Assembly: GCA_021300455.1 (NCBI GenBank)
Contig: JAJTDP010000006.1
Location: forward strand, 13,161 to 77,160
Origin: Sediminibacterium sp.
GTDB taxonomy: Bacteria > Bacteroidota > Bacteroidia > Chitinophagales > Chitinophagaceae
Reading direction: 5' to 3'
DNA: 64,000 nucleotides
Below, one piece after another: positions 1-8,660 of the stretch. The notes under the pieces were generated by a model. The model was given only the letters and a program-made list of their open reading frames with translations, was not told the origin of the DNA and made no database searches. A program made the translations under genes and the position numbers. Position 1 is the stretch's first letter. Each line of letters begins with the position of its first letter.

Positions 1-231
1 ATTAAATACGAGCGTTATATCGAGAAAGAAAAAGAAATCGTGGAGCGTATGTTAACGCTTGAAAATAAAATGATTCCTGATAATTTTGATTACGATAAAT
101 TAGTAGCGCTCTCTATTGAAGCGCATCAAAAATTCAAAAAAATTCGTCCGCTTACTATTGGACAGGCAAGTCGTATTAGCGGTGTGAACCCTAGCGATAT
201 TCAAATACTGATGGTCTTTATAGGTCGTTAA
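1..231 (+). CDS. mnmG: MnmG (GidA), C-terminal end only
   Basis: This is the last 76 codons of an open frame that enters from the left edge; the ORF track starts at an internal Met at 40, but the frame is open from base 1 ([13 protein letters not shown]). The stretch [20 protein letters not shown] followed by [16 protein letters not shown] is the characteristic C-terminal helical domain of MnmG. With MnmE, MnmG installs the carboxymethylaminomethyl group at U34 of several tRNAs, using FAD. The FAD-binding part lies outside the window. Family assignment is firm; nothing can be said about the start or promoter. Confidence 0.93.
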   Translation: MKYERYIEKEKEIVERMLTLENKMIPDNFDYDKLVALSIEAHQKFKKIRPLTIGQASRISGVNPSDIQILMVFIGR

Positions 232-355
232 TTAACTATTGAATTGTTCCATTAAGGGACAGTCCCCGTTCATAAAAAAATTACCATTCCCCCTTTTTTC
301 ACAAATTCTTTTTAGTAGCTTTAGTATCTTTCTTAACAACTAAAATAAGAATCAC

Positions 356-427
356 ATGAAGCGAATTTATGTATGGGCCTTGCTAATGTGCACAGCTGTG
401 GTGGGGAGGTTTTTTTTGTTAACTTAG
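356..427 (+). pseudogene. Signal-peptide-like 23-codon ORF, probable remnant of an exported-protein gene
   Basis: Too short for the ORF track. It starts at an ATG and reads MKRIYVWALLMCTAVVGRFF before a TAG four bases ahead of the polA ATG. The basic start followed by a hydrophobic run looks like an export signal, but there is no mature protein after it. A TATCTTTC sequence about 25 bases upstream resembles a Bacteroidota -7 box. I infer that a secreted-protein gene was deleted down to its promoter and signal peptide, ending in a T8 run. It could instead be a chance ORF or a short leader peptide acting on polA. Confidence 0.35.
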
Positions 428-431
428 CGCC

Positions 432-3344
432 ATGTCTAAAAAGCTATTTTTATTAGATGCGCTTGCATTAATTTATCGCGCTTATTATGCGCTTATCCGA
501 ACACCCAGAATTACTACCACGGGTATCAATACCAATGCGCAGTTTGGCTTTACCAACACGCTTTTAGAAATTATTAGAAAAGAAAATCCTACGCATATTG
601 CGGTATGTTTTGATACACATGCGCCTACAGAACGTCACACCGATTTTACCGATTATAAAGCCAATAGACAAGAAGCACCGGAGGACCTTTTAGATTCACT
701 GCCACATATTAAGGCAATTATTGAAGGCTTTAATATTCCCGTTATTGAATACGATGGTTATGAGGCCGATGATATTATTGGTACACTGGCTTGGCAGGCT
801 GCAGCTAAAGGTTATGAGGTTTACATGGTTACCCCAGACAAAGATTATGGACAACTATTAGTAAAACCTAATGTATATATATGGAAGCCGCCGGCTTTTG
901 GCAATAAAGAAGAGATTGTAGATGCTAAAAAGATTTGTGAAAAGTGGGATATTGCCAGAGTAGAACAAGTGGTTGATATGTTAGGCTTAATGGGTGACGC
1001 CTCTGATAATATACCCGGCATTCCGGGTGTGGGAGAAAAAACCGCCGCTAAGCTTTTAAAATTATACGACAGCTTAGAAGGCGTTTTAGATAACGCCGAT
1101 AAGATTACAGGGTCCATGGGTGAAAAAGTGAGGGCTGGTAAAAAGTCTGCTATTATGAGTAAAAAGCTGGCCACCATTATTACCAATGTGCCAGTAAGTT
1201 TTCATGAAGAAGATTTTAGATTAAAAGAAAAAAATAAATCGGCTCTTGCTGAAATTTTTAATGAATTAGAATTTAAAACACTAGGTAAAAGAATTTTAGG
1301 AGAGGATTTTGTTGTGAGTGGTGGTGCAGGTGCAGCCGAAGTAGCTGCTGCTAAACAAGAACAAACCGATTTATTTGGAAATACAGTCAATGTAAAAACA
1401 AAAAATAAAAAAGGTGGCGCTAAAGAAACAGATATAAAACCTGTTGACAATAGCGAAGAAGATGGTGATGAAAATGAATTCGGTGAAGAATTAAGTGATA
1501 ATGACCTACCAGCAGAATTAGTAGTAAATAAAAATAGTGGGAACACACCACATAATTATAAAGCAGTAGTAGGTAAAGAAAGTATTCAAAGCCTTATTAA
1601 GGATTTACTTTTACAAAAAGAAGTTTGTATTGATACTGAAACAACGGGTATTAATGCCAATGATGTAGAACTTGTGGGTTTGAGTTTTTCTTATAAAGAA
1701 CATGAGGGATTTTATATTCCTATAGATAACGAAACGGAGGCTAAAAAAATATTAGCCTTGTTTGAGCCCCTATTTAAAAACAAAGACATTGTTTGGATTG
1801 GACAAAACTTAAAATATGATTTTTTAGTATTGAAGTGGTATGGGGTGGAGTTATTAGGTAAAACCTTTGATACCATGCTTGCACACTATGTAATTGAGCC
1901 AGAAGGCAGGCGCAGTATGGATTTGCTTAGTGCACAGTTTTTAGGATATGAACCCATCTCTATTACTACGCTTATTGGCAAGAAAGGAAAAAACCAGGGT
2001 ACCATGCGTGATGCACCCCTGGACCAAGTAACAGAATATGCTGCAGAAGATGCAGATATTACTTTTCAATTAAAAAATTGTTTTACCCCCTTGATTAAAA
2101 AGCGTGGTGTAGAAAAAGTATTTAATGAAGTAGAAAACCCACTGGTACGTGTACTGGTTGATATGGAATACGAAGGTGTAAAAGTAGATATCGATTTTTT
2201 AAACGAATACAGTAAGATTTTAGAAACCGATGCTAAAATTAGTGAAGAGCGTGTGTATGAGCAAGCAGGTGTTCGTTTTAATTTAGCCTCTCCCAAACAA
2301 TTGGGTGAAGTGCTATTTGATATTTTAAAACTAGACGCAAAGGCAAAGAAAACTAAGACCGGCCAATACGCAACAGGGGAAGATGTTTTACAAAAAATGG
2401 CGGCTAAGCATAAAATTGTTGACGATATTTTAAATTTTAGAGAGCTCACAAAGCTAAAGTCTACCTATGTCGATTCTTTTCCGGAATTGATTAATCCAAA
2501 AACAGGTCGCGTACATACTAGTTATGCGCAGGCGGTGGCGGTTACTGGTAGGCTAAGCAGTACTAATCCAAACTTACAAAACATACCTATTAGAACAGAG
2601 CGTGGAAGAGAAATTAGAAAAGCCTTTATTCCTCGTGAGAAGGGTCGTGTACTAGTAAGCGCCGATTATTCTCAAATAGAATTAAGAATTGTAGCAGCCA
2701 TTAGTGGTGATCCGAATATGTGCGAGGCCTTTAAATTAGGCAAGGATATTCATACAGCTACTGCTGCAAAAGTATATGGGATTAAAGAGGCTGATGTAAC
2801 CAAAGAAATGCGTTACAAAGCTAAGAGTGTGAACTTCGGCATTATCTATGGACAGGGTGCTTTTGGATTAGCAGAAAACTTGGCCATTTCTAGAACAGAG
2901 GCCAAAGAAATTATAGACAATTATAAAAAAGAGTTTCCCGGCATTCAAATGTATATGGATGGGCAAATTAACAATGCAAAAGAATTAGGCTTTGTAGAAA
3001 CGCTGATGGGAAGAAGGCGCTGGTTAAGAGATATTAATAGTAGTAATTTTACTGTGCGTGGTTTTGCTGAAAGAAATGCGATCAACTCTCCTATTCAAGG
3101 TTCTGCTGCTGATATGATTAAACTTGCCATGATTAAAATTCATGCAGAGATGAAAAAAACCAAATGGGAATCAAAAATGATTTTACAAGTACATGATGAA
3201 TTGGTCTTTGATGCGGTAGAAAAAGAGCTACCTCCATTAAAAGAATTAATTTTAATATGTATGAAAGAAGCCATGGTGCTTCCTAATGGTGTGCCTGTAG
3301 AGGCTGAAGTGGGTGTTGGAAAAAACTGGTTAGAAGCGCATTAA
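432..3344 (+). CDS. polA: DNA polymerase I
   Basis: All three classical domains are present: the 5' nuclease (about residues 1-290, starting DALALIYRAYYAL), a 3'-5' exonuclease (about 380-570) and the polymerase domain (about 600-970). The exonuclease looks active: Exo I DTETTG (about 399), Exo II GQNLKYD and Exo III YAAEDAD all keep their acidic residues. Polymerase motif A is DYSQIELR (about 743), motif B RYKAKSVNFGIIYG and motif C QVHDELVFD (about 919). It fills gaps in repair and removes Okazaki primers. An acidic low-complexity linker of about 65 residues (roughly 310-375) joins the nuclease to the proofreading domain. The gene stands alone and runs convergently toward the DUF2480 gene. 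Confidence 0.97.
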   Translation: MSKKLFLLDALALIYRAYYALIRTPRITTTGINTNAQFGFTNTLLEIIRKENPTHIAVCFDTHAPTERHTDFTDYKANRQEAPEDLLDSLPHIKAIIEGFNIPVIEYDGYEADDIIGTLAWQAAAKGYEVYMVTPDKDYGQLLVKPNVYIWKPPAFGNKEEIVDAKKICEKWDIARVEQVVDMLGLMGDASDNIPGIPGVGEKTAAKLLKLYDSLEGVLDNADKITGSMGEKVRAGKKSAIMSKKLATIITNVPVSFHEEDFRLKEKNKSALAEIFNELEFKTLGKRILGEDFVVSGGAGAAEVAAAKQEQTDLFGNTVNVKTKNKKGGAKETDIKPVDNSEEDGDENEFGEELSDNDLPAELVVNKNSGNTPHNYKAVVGKESIQSLIKDLLLQKEVCIDTETTGINANDVELVGLSFSYKEHEGFYIPIDNETEAKKILALFEPLFKNKDIVWIGQNLKYDFLVLKWYGVELLGKTFDTMLAHYVIEPEGRRSMDLLSAQFLGYEPISITTLIGKKGKNQGTMRDAPLDQVTEYAAEDADITFQLKNCFTPLIKKRGVEKVFNEVENPLVRVLVDMEYEGVKVDIDFLNEYSKILETDAKISEERVYEQAGVRFNLASPKQLGEVLFDILKLDAKAKKTKTGQYATGEDVLQKMAAKHKIVDDILNFRELTKLKSTYVDSFPELINPKTGRVHTSYAQAVAVTGRLSSTNPNLQNIPIRTERGREIRKAFIPREKGRVLVSADYSQIELRIVAAISGDPNMCEAFKLGKDIHTATAAKVYGIKEADVTKEMRYKAKSVNFGIIYGQGAFGLAENLAISRTEAKEIIDNYKKEFPGIQMYMDGQINNAKELGFVETLMGRRRWLRDINSSNFTVRGFAERNAINSPIQGSAADMIKLAMIKIHAEMKKTKWESKMILQVHDELVFDAVEKELPPLKELILICMKEAMVLPNGVPVEAEVGVGKNWLEAH

Positions 3345-3383
3345 AAATTACCAAGTTCTGCTTAGCTTCTTTATTTATTTTGC

Positions 3384-3890
3384 TTACTTCTTTTTATAAA
3401 CAGGCACGGTGCTGCAGGGCTCTCCATACATTATGCTCTTTACGATGGGTCTTAATTTCTGCGTAATCGCAATATAGGCCGATTCACCGATGGGTGTATC
3501 TCCACAACCTTTAATCACTACCCTTTGATCGTTATATTCATTAATATTAAGCGTATTAATATTTTCAAGTAGTAGCTGTTCTCTTACTTTATTTTCATTT
3601 CCAAAATAAACCCCTTTTGCAAAAGGGTTAAGGGCTGATACAATTAACATATTCGCCCACATAGGAATAATGGCATCTGCAGAACAAATAATGCCCACTA
3701 CCTTGTCTTGATAAATAGTCCAGTCGGTTGTAAGAAGTGCTGCGCGAAATTCTTTTTCTTTTAGTATAAGCTCCATGTATAAATAGGGCTTGATATCAAA
3801 CACAATTATCTCGTTGCTTGGAAGTAAACTCGCAAGATCAATGGTAACTATTCCACTTTCCGCCACCTTATTGTTAAACAATTCGGCCAT
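3384..3890 (-). CDS. DUF2480 family protein
   Basis: A 168-residue soluble protein with no signal peptide. The opening (VTIDLASLLPSNEIIVFDIK) and the segment GCGDTPIGESAYIAITQKLRP followed by IMYGEPCSTVPVYKKK match my recollection of DUF2480, a small family found almost only in Bacteroidota and of unknown function. Two Cys residues (in KGCGD and GEPCS) are conserved-looking and could bind metal or form a disulfide, but that is inference. It lies 15 bases downstream of the PpiD-like gene on the same strand and is probably co-transcribed with it. Confidence 0.8.
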   Translation of the reverse strand: MAELFNNKVAESGIVTIDLASLLPSNEIIVFDIKPYLYMELILKEKEFRAALLTTDWTIYQDKVVGIICSADAIIPMWANMLIVSALNPFAKGVYFGNENKVREQLLLENINTLNINEYNDQRVVIKGCGDTPIGESAYIAITQKLRPIVKSIMYGEPCSTVPVYKKK

Positions 3891-3905
3891 AGAAATTATT
3901 TAATG

Positions 3906-5987
3906 CTAGTAAATCTTAGACCTGTTGTCTTCGATCTTTGCTATCTTTTTAAAGGCGCTCGCCGATCTAAACATCATACCCCTTGTTCTTTCTAATAATT
4001 CATCTTTGAAAAAATTAGGGTCTTGATCTGCTTGTTTAGCAGCAATACCTAATACGCTTACAGCATAAACACCTGTATTAGCGGCAATAGGATCACTTAC
4101 TTTGTTAATTAATGCTTTATTAAAAGCAGCACCTACTAATTTAGGTTCGTTACCTAGTCCTGTTATCATAGCGAAGCTAAAGCCAATACTGTCTGCTCTT
4201 TGAATAACCGCATTCGATTCAGTAGCTATTGCTTCAAGTGATTTTCCTTTTATTGTTGCTTTAATTTTATCCGCTTTCTTTTTGTCTCTAATAAATCCTT
4301 CCACCTGTGGTCTTGCAGCAGTTACGCTTGCTAGTCCTTCTTTCTCTTCTGAAGTAATTACAGCTACTATATAATTATCACCTAGCTCAAAAGGCTCTGA
4401 TACATCATTCACCCCTTTTTCATATACCCATCTTACTATATTTCTTGCAGTACCAATTCCTTGAATTTCAAAATCATTCTCTTTAATAGCCGCTGCAGGA
4501 ATAACTTGTTTATTTAATTTCACTGCTGATGCATTAAATGATTTAATATCCTTAGATCCAGAAGCAAACTGGGCTGCAGCTGTTGAAGCAGCATTAATAG
4601 TTTCATTGCTTGGCATTACCACCTTAGATAAATAAGCAATTTTATAAGCAGGTCCTTTTGCAGTTTGTTTTAAAACTTCCATATAGTGATAGCCAAAATC
4701 AGTTTTTACAACCGCCTTCGCGCCCACTGGATTATCAAAAGAAAAGTCATTAAAAGCAGGAACCATTTTTGCTTGTGGGAACATTTCATATTTTCCACCT
4801 GTGCTTTTACTTCCAGCGTCATCTGAATATTTAGCCACCATCTCTTCAAAAGAGGCGCCACCTCTAATGGCCACACTAATACTATCAGCTAATTTTTTGG
4901 CAACACTGTCTTCTCTAACTTGTTGACCATTTTGCGGATTCACTGTAGCAATTAAAATATGTCTAACGCTTGCGCTATCAGACCATTGTTTAACACCCAA
5001 AACTTTTGCAATGGTAAAATTTCTTCCATCTACATATGGTCCATAAATACCACCCACGCCTACGCTTAATACAGAATCTTTTTGAGGAATCTGTAAAGCT
5101 TTTTTGCTGATATAGCTATCATAAAAAGGAATCTCCGTTCCTACTTTATTTAAATATTTAGCAGTCTCCGTACTATTTTTAAAGTCTTGCTTATAAGATT
5201 CAATATCATTTCTTGCAGTGATTGAATCTTGATAAGAAGGTGCAGCGCTAAAGCCTATAAAAGAAATAGAACGACTAGCTTCTTCAACTTGGTAAGCTGC
5301 CGCATTTTCTTTTAAATAAGTGGCCACCTCATTATCACTTACTTTAATAGTACTATCTATAATGGTAGTATAGGGTATGCCCACAAATGAAATGCTTGAA
5401 ATAGCATTTGATTCTGCATATTGTTTTTCGCTTAACCATTTTGGAATCTGAACCCCTTTAACAACAATTACTTGATATTTATTTCTTAATCTATTTTCAA
5501 TAGAAGGCTCTATGTATGTTTTTTCAATTTGTTTTATTTGCTCTACATTTTTACTCTTTTTAATTTGAGCAACCGCCTGCTTCGCATCATTCAATTTAAA
5601 CTCTCCTGTTGCTGGATCGGTGAACTCTTGTCTAAATGGAGATTCGTTTCCAAACAATACATCTGATAATTCTTTAGTGCCTACAGATAGGCCTAATTTA
5701 TTTTCTTCATCTTTAATTAAAAGACGGTCTATTTCTTGATTCCATAAATAACCAATCAATTGTTCTCTAGTAACACCCTGTGCTGCATAATTTTGCAACT
5801 GCAGTTCTAGTTTTTCTTCAAACTCTAATTTATTAATAGCCTGGCCGTTAACTTTACCAAGTATAGAAATATCATTTCCCGCTTTTCTTCCCACTCCGTC
5901 TTGTAAGATGAAGGCAATTAGGGCAATTGTAATGATACCGAATATGATCCAAGTACCTCTTTCTCTAATGTTCTGAATAATTGACAT
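3906..5987 (-). CDS. PpiD/SurA-like peptidyl-prolyl isomerase, membrane-anchored
   Basis: The ORF track begins at a TTG (6011), but the ATG at 5987 (MSIIQNIRERGTWIIFGII) is the natural start, giving 693 residues. One N-terminal membrane segment (about residues 12-31, WIIFGIITIALIAFILQ) is followed by a SurA_N-type chaperone region and a parvulin rotamase domain near residues 340-440 (VRHILIATV, SDDAGSKSTGGKYE). A further C-terminal region resembles a second, degenerate rotamase-like segment. By family this is a periplasmic folding factor for outer-membrane proteins, anchored in the inner membrane. A -7 box TATTTTTG lies 21 bases upstream of the start. Confidence 0.88.
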   Translation of the reverse strand: MSIIQNIRERGTWIIFGIITIALIAFILQDGVGRKAGNDISILGKVNGQAINKLEFEEKLELQLQNYAAQGVTREQLIGYLWNQEIDRLLIKDEENKLGLSVGTKELSDVLFGNESPFRQEFTDPATGEFKLNDAKQAVAQIKKSKNVEQIKQIEKTYIEPSIENRLRNKYQVIVVKGVQIPKWLSEKQYAESNAISSISFVGIPYTTIIDSTIKVSDNEVATYLKENAAAYQVEEASRSISFIGFSAAPSYQDSITARNDIESYKQDFKNSTETAKYLNKVGTEIPFYDSYISKKALQIPQKDSVLSVGVGGIYGPYVDGRNFTIAKVLGVKQWSDSASVRHILIATVNPQNGQQVREDSVAKKLADSISVAIRGGASFEEMVAKYSDDAGSKSTGGKYEMFPQAKMVPAFNDFSFDNPVGAKAVVKTDFGYHYMEVLKQTAKGPAYKIAYLSKVVMPSNETINAASTAAAQFASGSKDIKSFNASAVKLNKQVIPAAAIKENDFEIQGIGTARNIVRWVYEKGVNDVSEPFELGDNYIVAVITSEEKEGLASVTAARPQVEGFIRDKKKADKIKATIKGKSLEAIATESNAVIQRADSIGFSFAMITGLGNEPKLVGAAFNKALINKVSDPIAANTGVYAVSVLGIAAKQADQDPNFFKDELLERTRGMMFRSASAFKKIAKIEDNRSKIY

Positions 5988-6008
5988 ATATATATAATTA
6001 TAGGAGGG

Positions 6009-6016
6009 CAAAAATA
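6009..6016 (-). promoter_or_regulatory. -7 promoter element for the ppiD-like gene
   Basis: On the minus strand the site reads TATTTTTG, an exact match to the Bacteroidota -7 consensus TAnnTTTG, 21 bases before the ATG at 5987. It overlaps the TTG that the ORF track used as a start, which argues that the longer ORF is not translated. Confidence 0.6.
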
Positions 6017-6231
6017 ATGTTTTCTATCAAGTAAAAAGGGGTATCTGCTTAGTTTTTAGGTCTAATTAGGGTTATAGGGGGTATAAAAAACTAACATAGG
6101 TCCCGTGGATAAATAAATATTTAGTGGATATCCCTGGTTTTGGGGTGAATAAACCTGCACAAATAAAGAATAACCTTGCGTCAATTATATTAATAAACCA
6201 TTTTGGCTATAAAAAAGAACTATTTATACCC

Positions 6232-6257
6232 GTTAATTAACAGTGTGTAAACTGTTA
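6232..6257. repeat. Overlapping palindromes in the recA upstream region
   Basis: GTTAATTAAC (6232-6241) is a perfect 10-bp palindrome and overlaps TAACAGT-N6-ACTGTTA (6238-6257... arms 6238-6244 and 6251-6257), a perfect 7-bp inverted repeat. Together they look like a binding site for a dimeric protein. The distance to recA is over 500 bases, so an ordinary recA operator role is doubtful. Confidence 0.45.
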
Positions 6258-6751
6258 GTTTATAATAACACTTTAAATATTTAGTAAATAAATTATACAA
6301 TTTAAATTAATAAGAAACATACTGGTATTGATTTATAGAGTATTTAAAAAATAAGATATTAATCAATTATATAAAGTGCATAACTAAGATATTAAGATAT
6401 ACACAGGTGTAATAGTATTAGTTTATTTATGTAAATGTATTAATACTTAATACTACAATAGAAATGCACATATCCTTTTTTAGAGGATCATTTAAAATAA
6501 ACTACTTTTATAAAGAATAATTAAACCAGGTAAATTTCAATATAAAACAATCATAATATGCCTTTAAATACCCCCATTTTAGCTAAAATAAATACTTTAA
6601 AAAGAAATACTAAAAAATACTAAATTTATTACTAAATAAATAATGTATTGAAAATCAATAAATTAAATAAAAAATAAACCTTCTTGAATATAAAAACTAA
6701 GCTAATTAGTAAAATAATACTAAATATTTTAGTTTATTAACAATTTATCCC

Positions 6752-6759
6752 TACCTTCA
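6752..6759 (+). promoter_or_regulatory. Possible -7 element of recA
   Basis: TACCTTCA sits 36 bases before the recA ATG. It matches TAnnTTTG at six of eight bases, counting the two free positions as matches, and is the best candidate in the last 200 bases before the gene. There is no clear LexA-type operator that I can recognise next to it. Confidence 0.3.
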
Positions 6760-6795
6760 CATAAATATTTAAAGAAAAACATAAAACGACTAACC

Positions 6796-7851
6796 ATGAG
6801 TAACCCAAACGTAGAAAAACTAAAAGCCTTAAAATTAACCATCGATAAAATCGACAAAGATTATGGTAAAGGCAGTGTGATGATGATGAATGAAAGAAGT
6901 CAAGAACCACAAGAAGTAATTTCAACGGGTTCAATTGGTTTAGACACTGCTTTAGGAATTGGCGGTTTACCAAAAGGAAGAATTGTAGAAATATACGGGC
7001 CAGAATCTTCTGGTAAAACAACGGTAGCAATACATGTTATTGCAGAAGCACAAAAGAAAGGTGGAATGTGTGCAATCATAGATGCTGAACATGCATTTGA
7101 TAGCGCCTATGCAAAAAAATTAGGAGTAGATGTAGATAATTTATTAGTCTCTCAACCAGACTATGGCGAACAAGCTTTAGAAATTGCCGATCGTTTAATT
7201 TTATCTGGTGCTATTGATGTACTTGTTATAGATTCAGTGGCAGCGCTAGTTCCAAAGAGTGAGTTAGAAGGAGAAATGGGAGATAGTAAAATGGGATTAC
7301 ATGCAAGATTAATGAGCCAAGCATTAAGAAAATTAACAGCAACTATTAATAAAACAAATACCATTTGCATTTTTATTAATCAGCTAAGAGAAAAAATAGG
7401 AATCGTTTTTGGTAATCCAGAAACAACTACAGGAGGAAATGCTTTAAAGTTTTACGCTTCTGTAAGATTAGATATTAGAAGAATGGCGCAAATTAAAGAC
7501 GGAGATGAAGCAATAGGAAATAGAGTAAAAGTAAAAGTGGTAAAAAATAAAGTAGCCCCACCATTTAGAGCCGCAGAGTTTGAAATTATTTTTGGAGAAG
7601 GAATAAGTAAAATTGGAGAAATTATTGATATGGGGGTTGAACTAGAAATAATCCAAAAAAGCGGAAGCTGGTTTAGCTATGATAGCAACAAACTAGGACA
7701 GGGACGCGATTCAGTAAAAACCATTTTACACGATAATCCAGAGATGGCCAATGAAATAGAGGCAAAAATCAGAGCCAAAATTGCTGTAAAGGCAGAAGAG
7801 GCAGCTGGCTTTTTTGCGCTGAAATTAATACTAAGAATAAATATTTATTAA
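6796..7851 (+). CDS. recA: Recombinase RecA, with an altered C-terminal tail
   Basis: The ATPase core is intact: Walker [10 protein letters not shown] (about residues 67-75), the catalytic Glu in IIDAEHAFD, Walker [11 protein letters not shown], loop L1 [13 protein letters not shown], and loop L2 with [14 protein letters not shown]. It forms filaments on single-stranded DNA for strand exchange and SOS induction. The normal RecA sequence is recognisable to about [16 protein letters not shown]; the last 15 residues ([13 protein letters not shown] and flanks) are the +1-frame reading of the following acyltransferase gene. The natural stop codon therefore appears lost in a deletion. The RecA core should still work, since the tail is dispensable in known RecAs. 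It is not adjacent to recX, which lies at 22176. Confidence 0.95.
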   Translation: MSNPNVEKLKALKLTIDKIDKDYGKGSVMMMNERSQEPQEVISTGSIGLDTALGIGGLPKGRIVEIYGPESSGKTTVAIHVIAEAQKKGGMCAIIDAEHAFDSAYAKKLGVDVDNLLVSQPDYGEQALEIADRLILSGAIDVLVIDSVAALVPKSELEGEMGDSKMGLHARLMSQALRKLTATINKTNTICIFINQLREKIGIVFGNPETTTGGNALKFYASVRLDIRRMAQIKDGDEAIGNRVKVKVVKNKVAPPFRAAEFEIIFGEGISKIGEIIDMGVELEIIQKSGSWFSYDSNKLGQGRDSVKTILHDNPEMANEIEAKIRAKIAVKAEEAAGFFALKLILRINIY

Positions 7852-8645
7852 ATACAAAGGGGCCATTATTAATTATTGCCAACCACCCCAACTCTTTTCT
7901 AGATGCCATTATTATAGGCTCTAGGTACAATAGAACAGTACATTTTTTAGCAAGGGGTGATGTCTTTACTAAAAAACTATACCGCTTTTTATTAAAGCTT
8001 TTAAATATGATTCCGGTGTATAGGTTAAGAGAGGGTAAAGAGTTCTTACATCTTAATGAATATGCCTTTGTAGAATCGGCAAGATTATTAAAAAACAATG
8101 AAGCTGTTTTAATTTTTATTGAAGGAACCTGTTTAAATACCAACGAGCTTCAACCCTTTAAAAAAGGAACGGCGAGAATTTTACAAACCTGTCATACAGA
8201 AAACCTCTTTCCACAAATTCATTTAGTGGGCATTGCCTATAATAATTTTAAAGGCATTGGAAAAAGAGTAAACCTTTGTTTAGAACAATACACACAAACC
8301 ACCCCCATACTAACCCCAAAAGATAGAGTCGACTTTAATAATATAATTTTTGAAAAACTATCGGCCTTAATACTTCCCACTGCTCATACACCTACTATTA
8401 AAAAAAATGCGCTTTATTATTTAAACTTTCCCTTTTATAATCTTGTATATCGATTTGTTGATAAAAAAACAAAGGGCACAGTTTTTTTTGACTCTGTTTT
8501 GTTTAGCGTATTGTTTTTCTTATATCCTATCTATCTATTCTTCATCATTTCGCTTTTACAATTTATTAGCATTCCACAACCAATAATTTTTGGTACCTTG
8601 GGCTTATTGTTTTTATTAAGAAACCAAACCATGTCCATAAGCTAA
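7800..8645 (+). pseudogene. PlsC-like 1-acylglycerol-3-phosphate acyltransferase lacking a start codon
   Basis: The ORF track begins at ATG 8007, but homologous-looking sequence in the same frame starts far earlier: [30 protein letters not shown] contains the catalytic NHx4D motif of PlsC acyltransferases near base 7880. A second motif, FIEGT, follows in the part after 8007. The C-terminus has two hydrophobic segments (LFSVLFFLYPIYLFFIISLL and a second). The frame is open back to 7755 with no ATG, GTG or TTG before 8007, so the gene is fused to the recA 3' end and overlaps it by about 50 bases in the -1 frame. It is either inactivated by deletion, started from an unusual codon, or expressed by frameshifting from recA. 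A protein starting at 8007 would lack its catalytic His and Asp. Confidence 0.7.
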
Positions 8646-8660
8646 CTTTAAATAAAATTT

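Larger units (their letters stand above)
6017..6795. other. 779-bp AT-rich intergenic region before recA
   Basis: This is the longest gene-free stretch in the window, lying between two divergent genes. It has very low GC, especially from 6590 to 6730. It contains a 10-bp palindrome running into a 7-bp inverted repeat (6232-6257), four copies of TACTAAA (6608, 6618, 6630, 6718) and three sequences one mismatch from a DnaA box: CGTGGATAA near 6103, AGTGCATAA near 6376 and ATATACACA near 6396. No ORF of useful length or recognisable RNA family is visible. It may be an extended recA control region, a degraded gene, or a replication-related site; the sequence alone does not decide. Confidence 0.5.

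Noticed and set aside
240-275. GGGACAGTCCC after mnmG as a terminator
   Set aside because: The palindrome has a one-base centre, so the RNA stem would be only four pairs with no T run directly after it.
845-1546. Minus-strand ORFs of 113 and 114 residues inside polA
   Set aside because: Low-complexity Ser/Phe/Leu-rich translations antisense to clear PolA motifs; shadows of the real gene. The same applies to all other antisense ORFs of the track that I left out.
6012-6795. Definite oriC call for the recA-upstream gap
   Set aside because: The DnaA-box matches are all imperfect and about what AT-rich DNA could give by chance. The nearby mnmG, polA and dnaN genes are not diagnostic of an origin in this phylum.
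7797-7830. Programmed -1 frameshift at TTTTTT producing a RecA-acyltransferase fusion as a designed feature
   Set aside because: The slippery run is imperfect (C TTT TTT) and I see no stimulating hairpin or pseudoknot. A deletion or assembly fault is a simpler reading, so it is kept only as an alternative.
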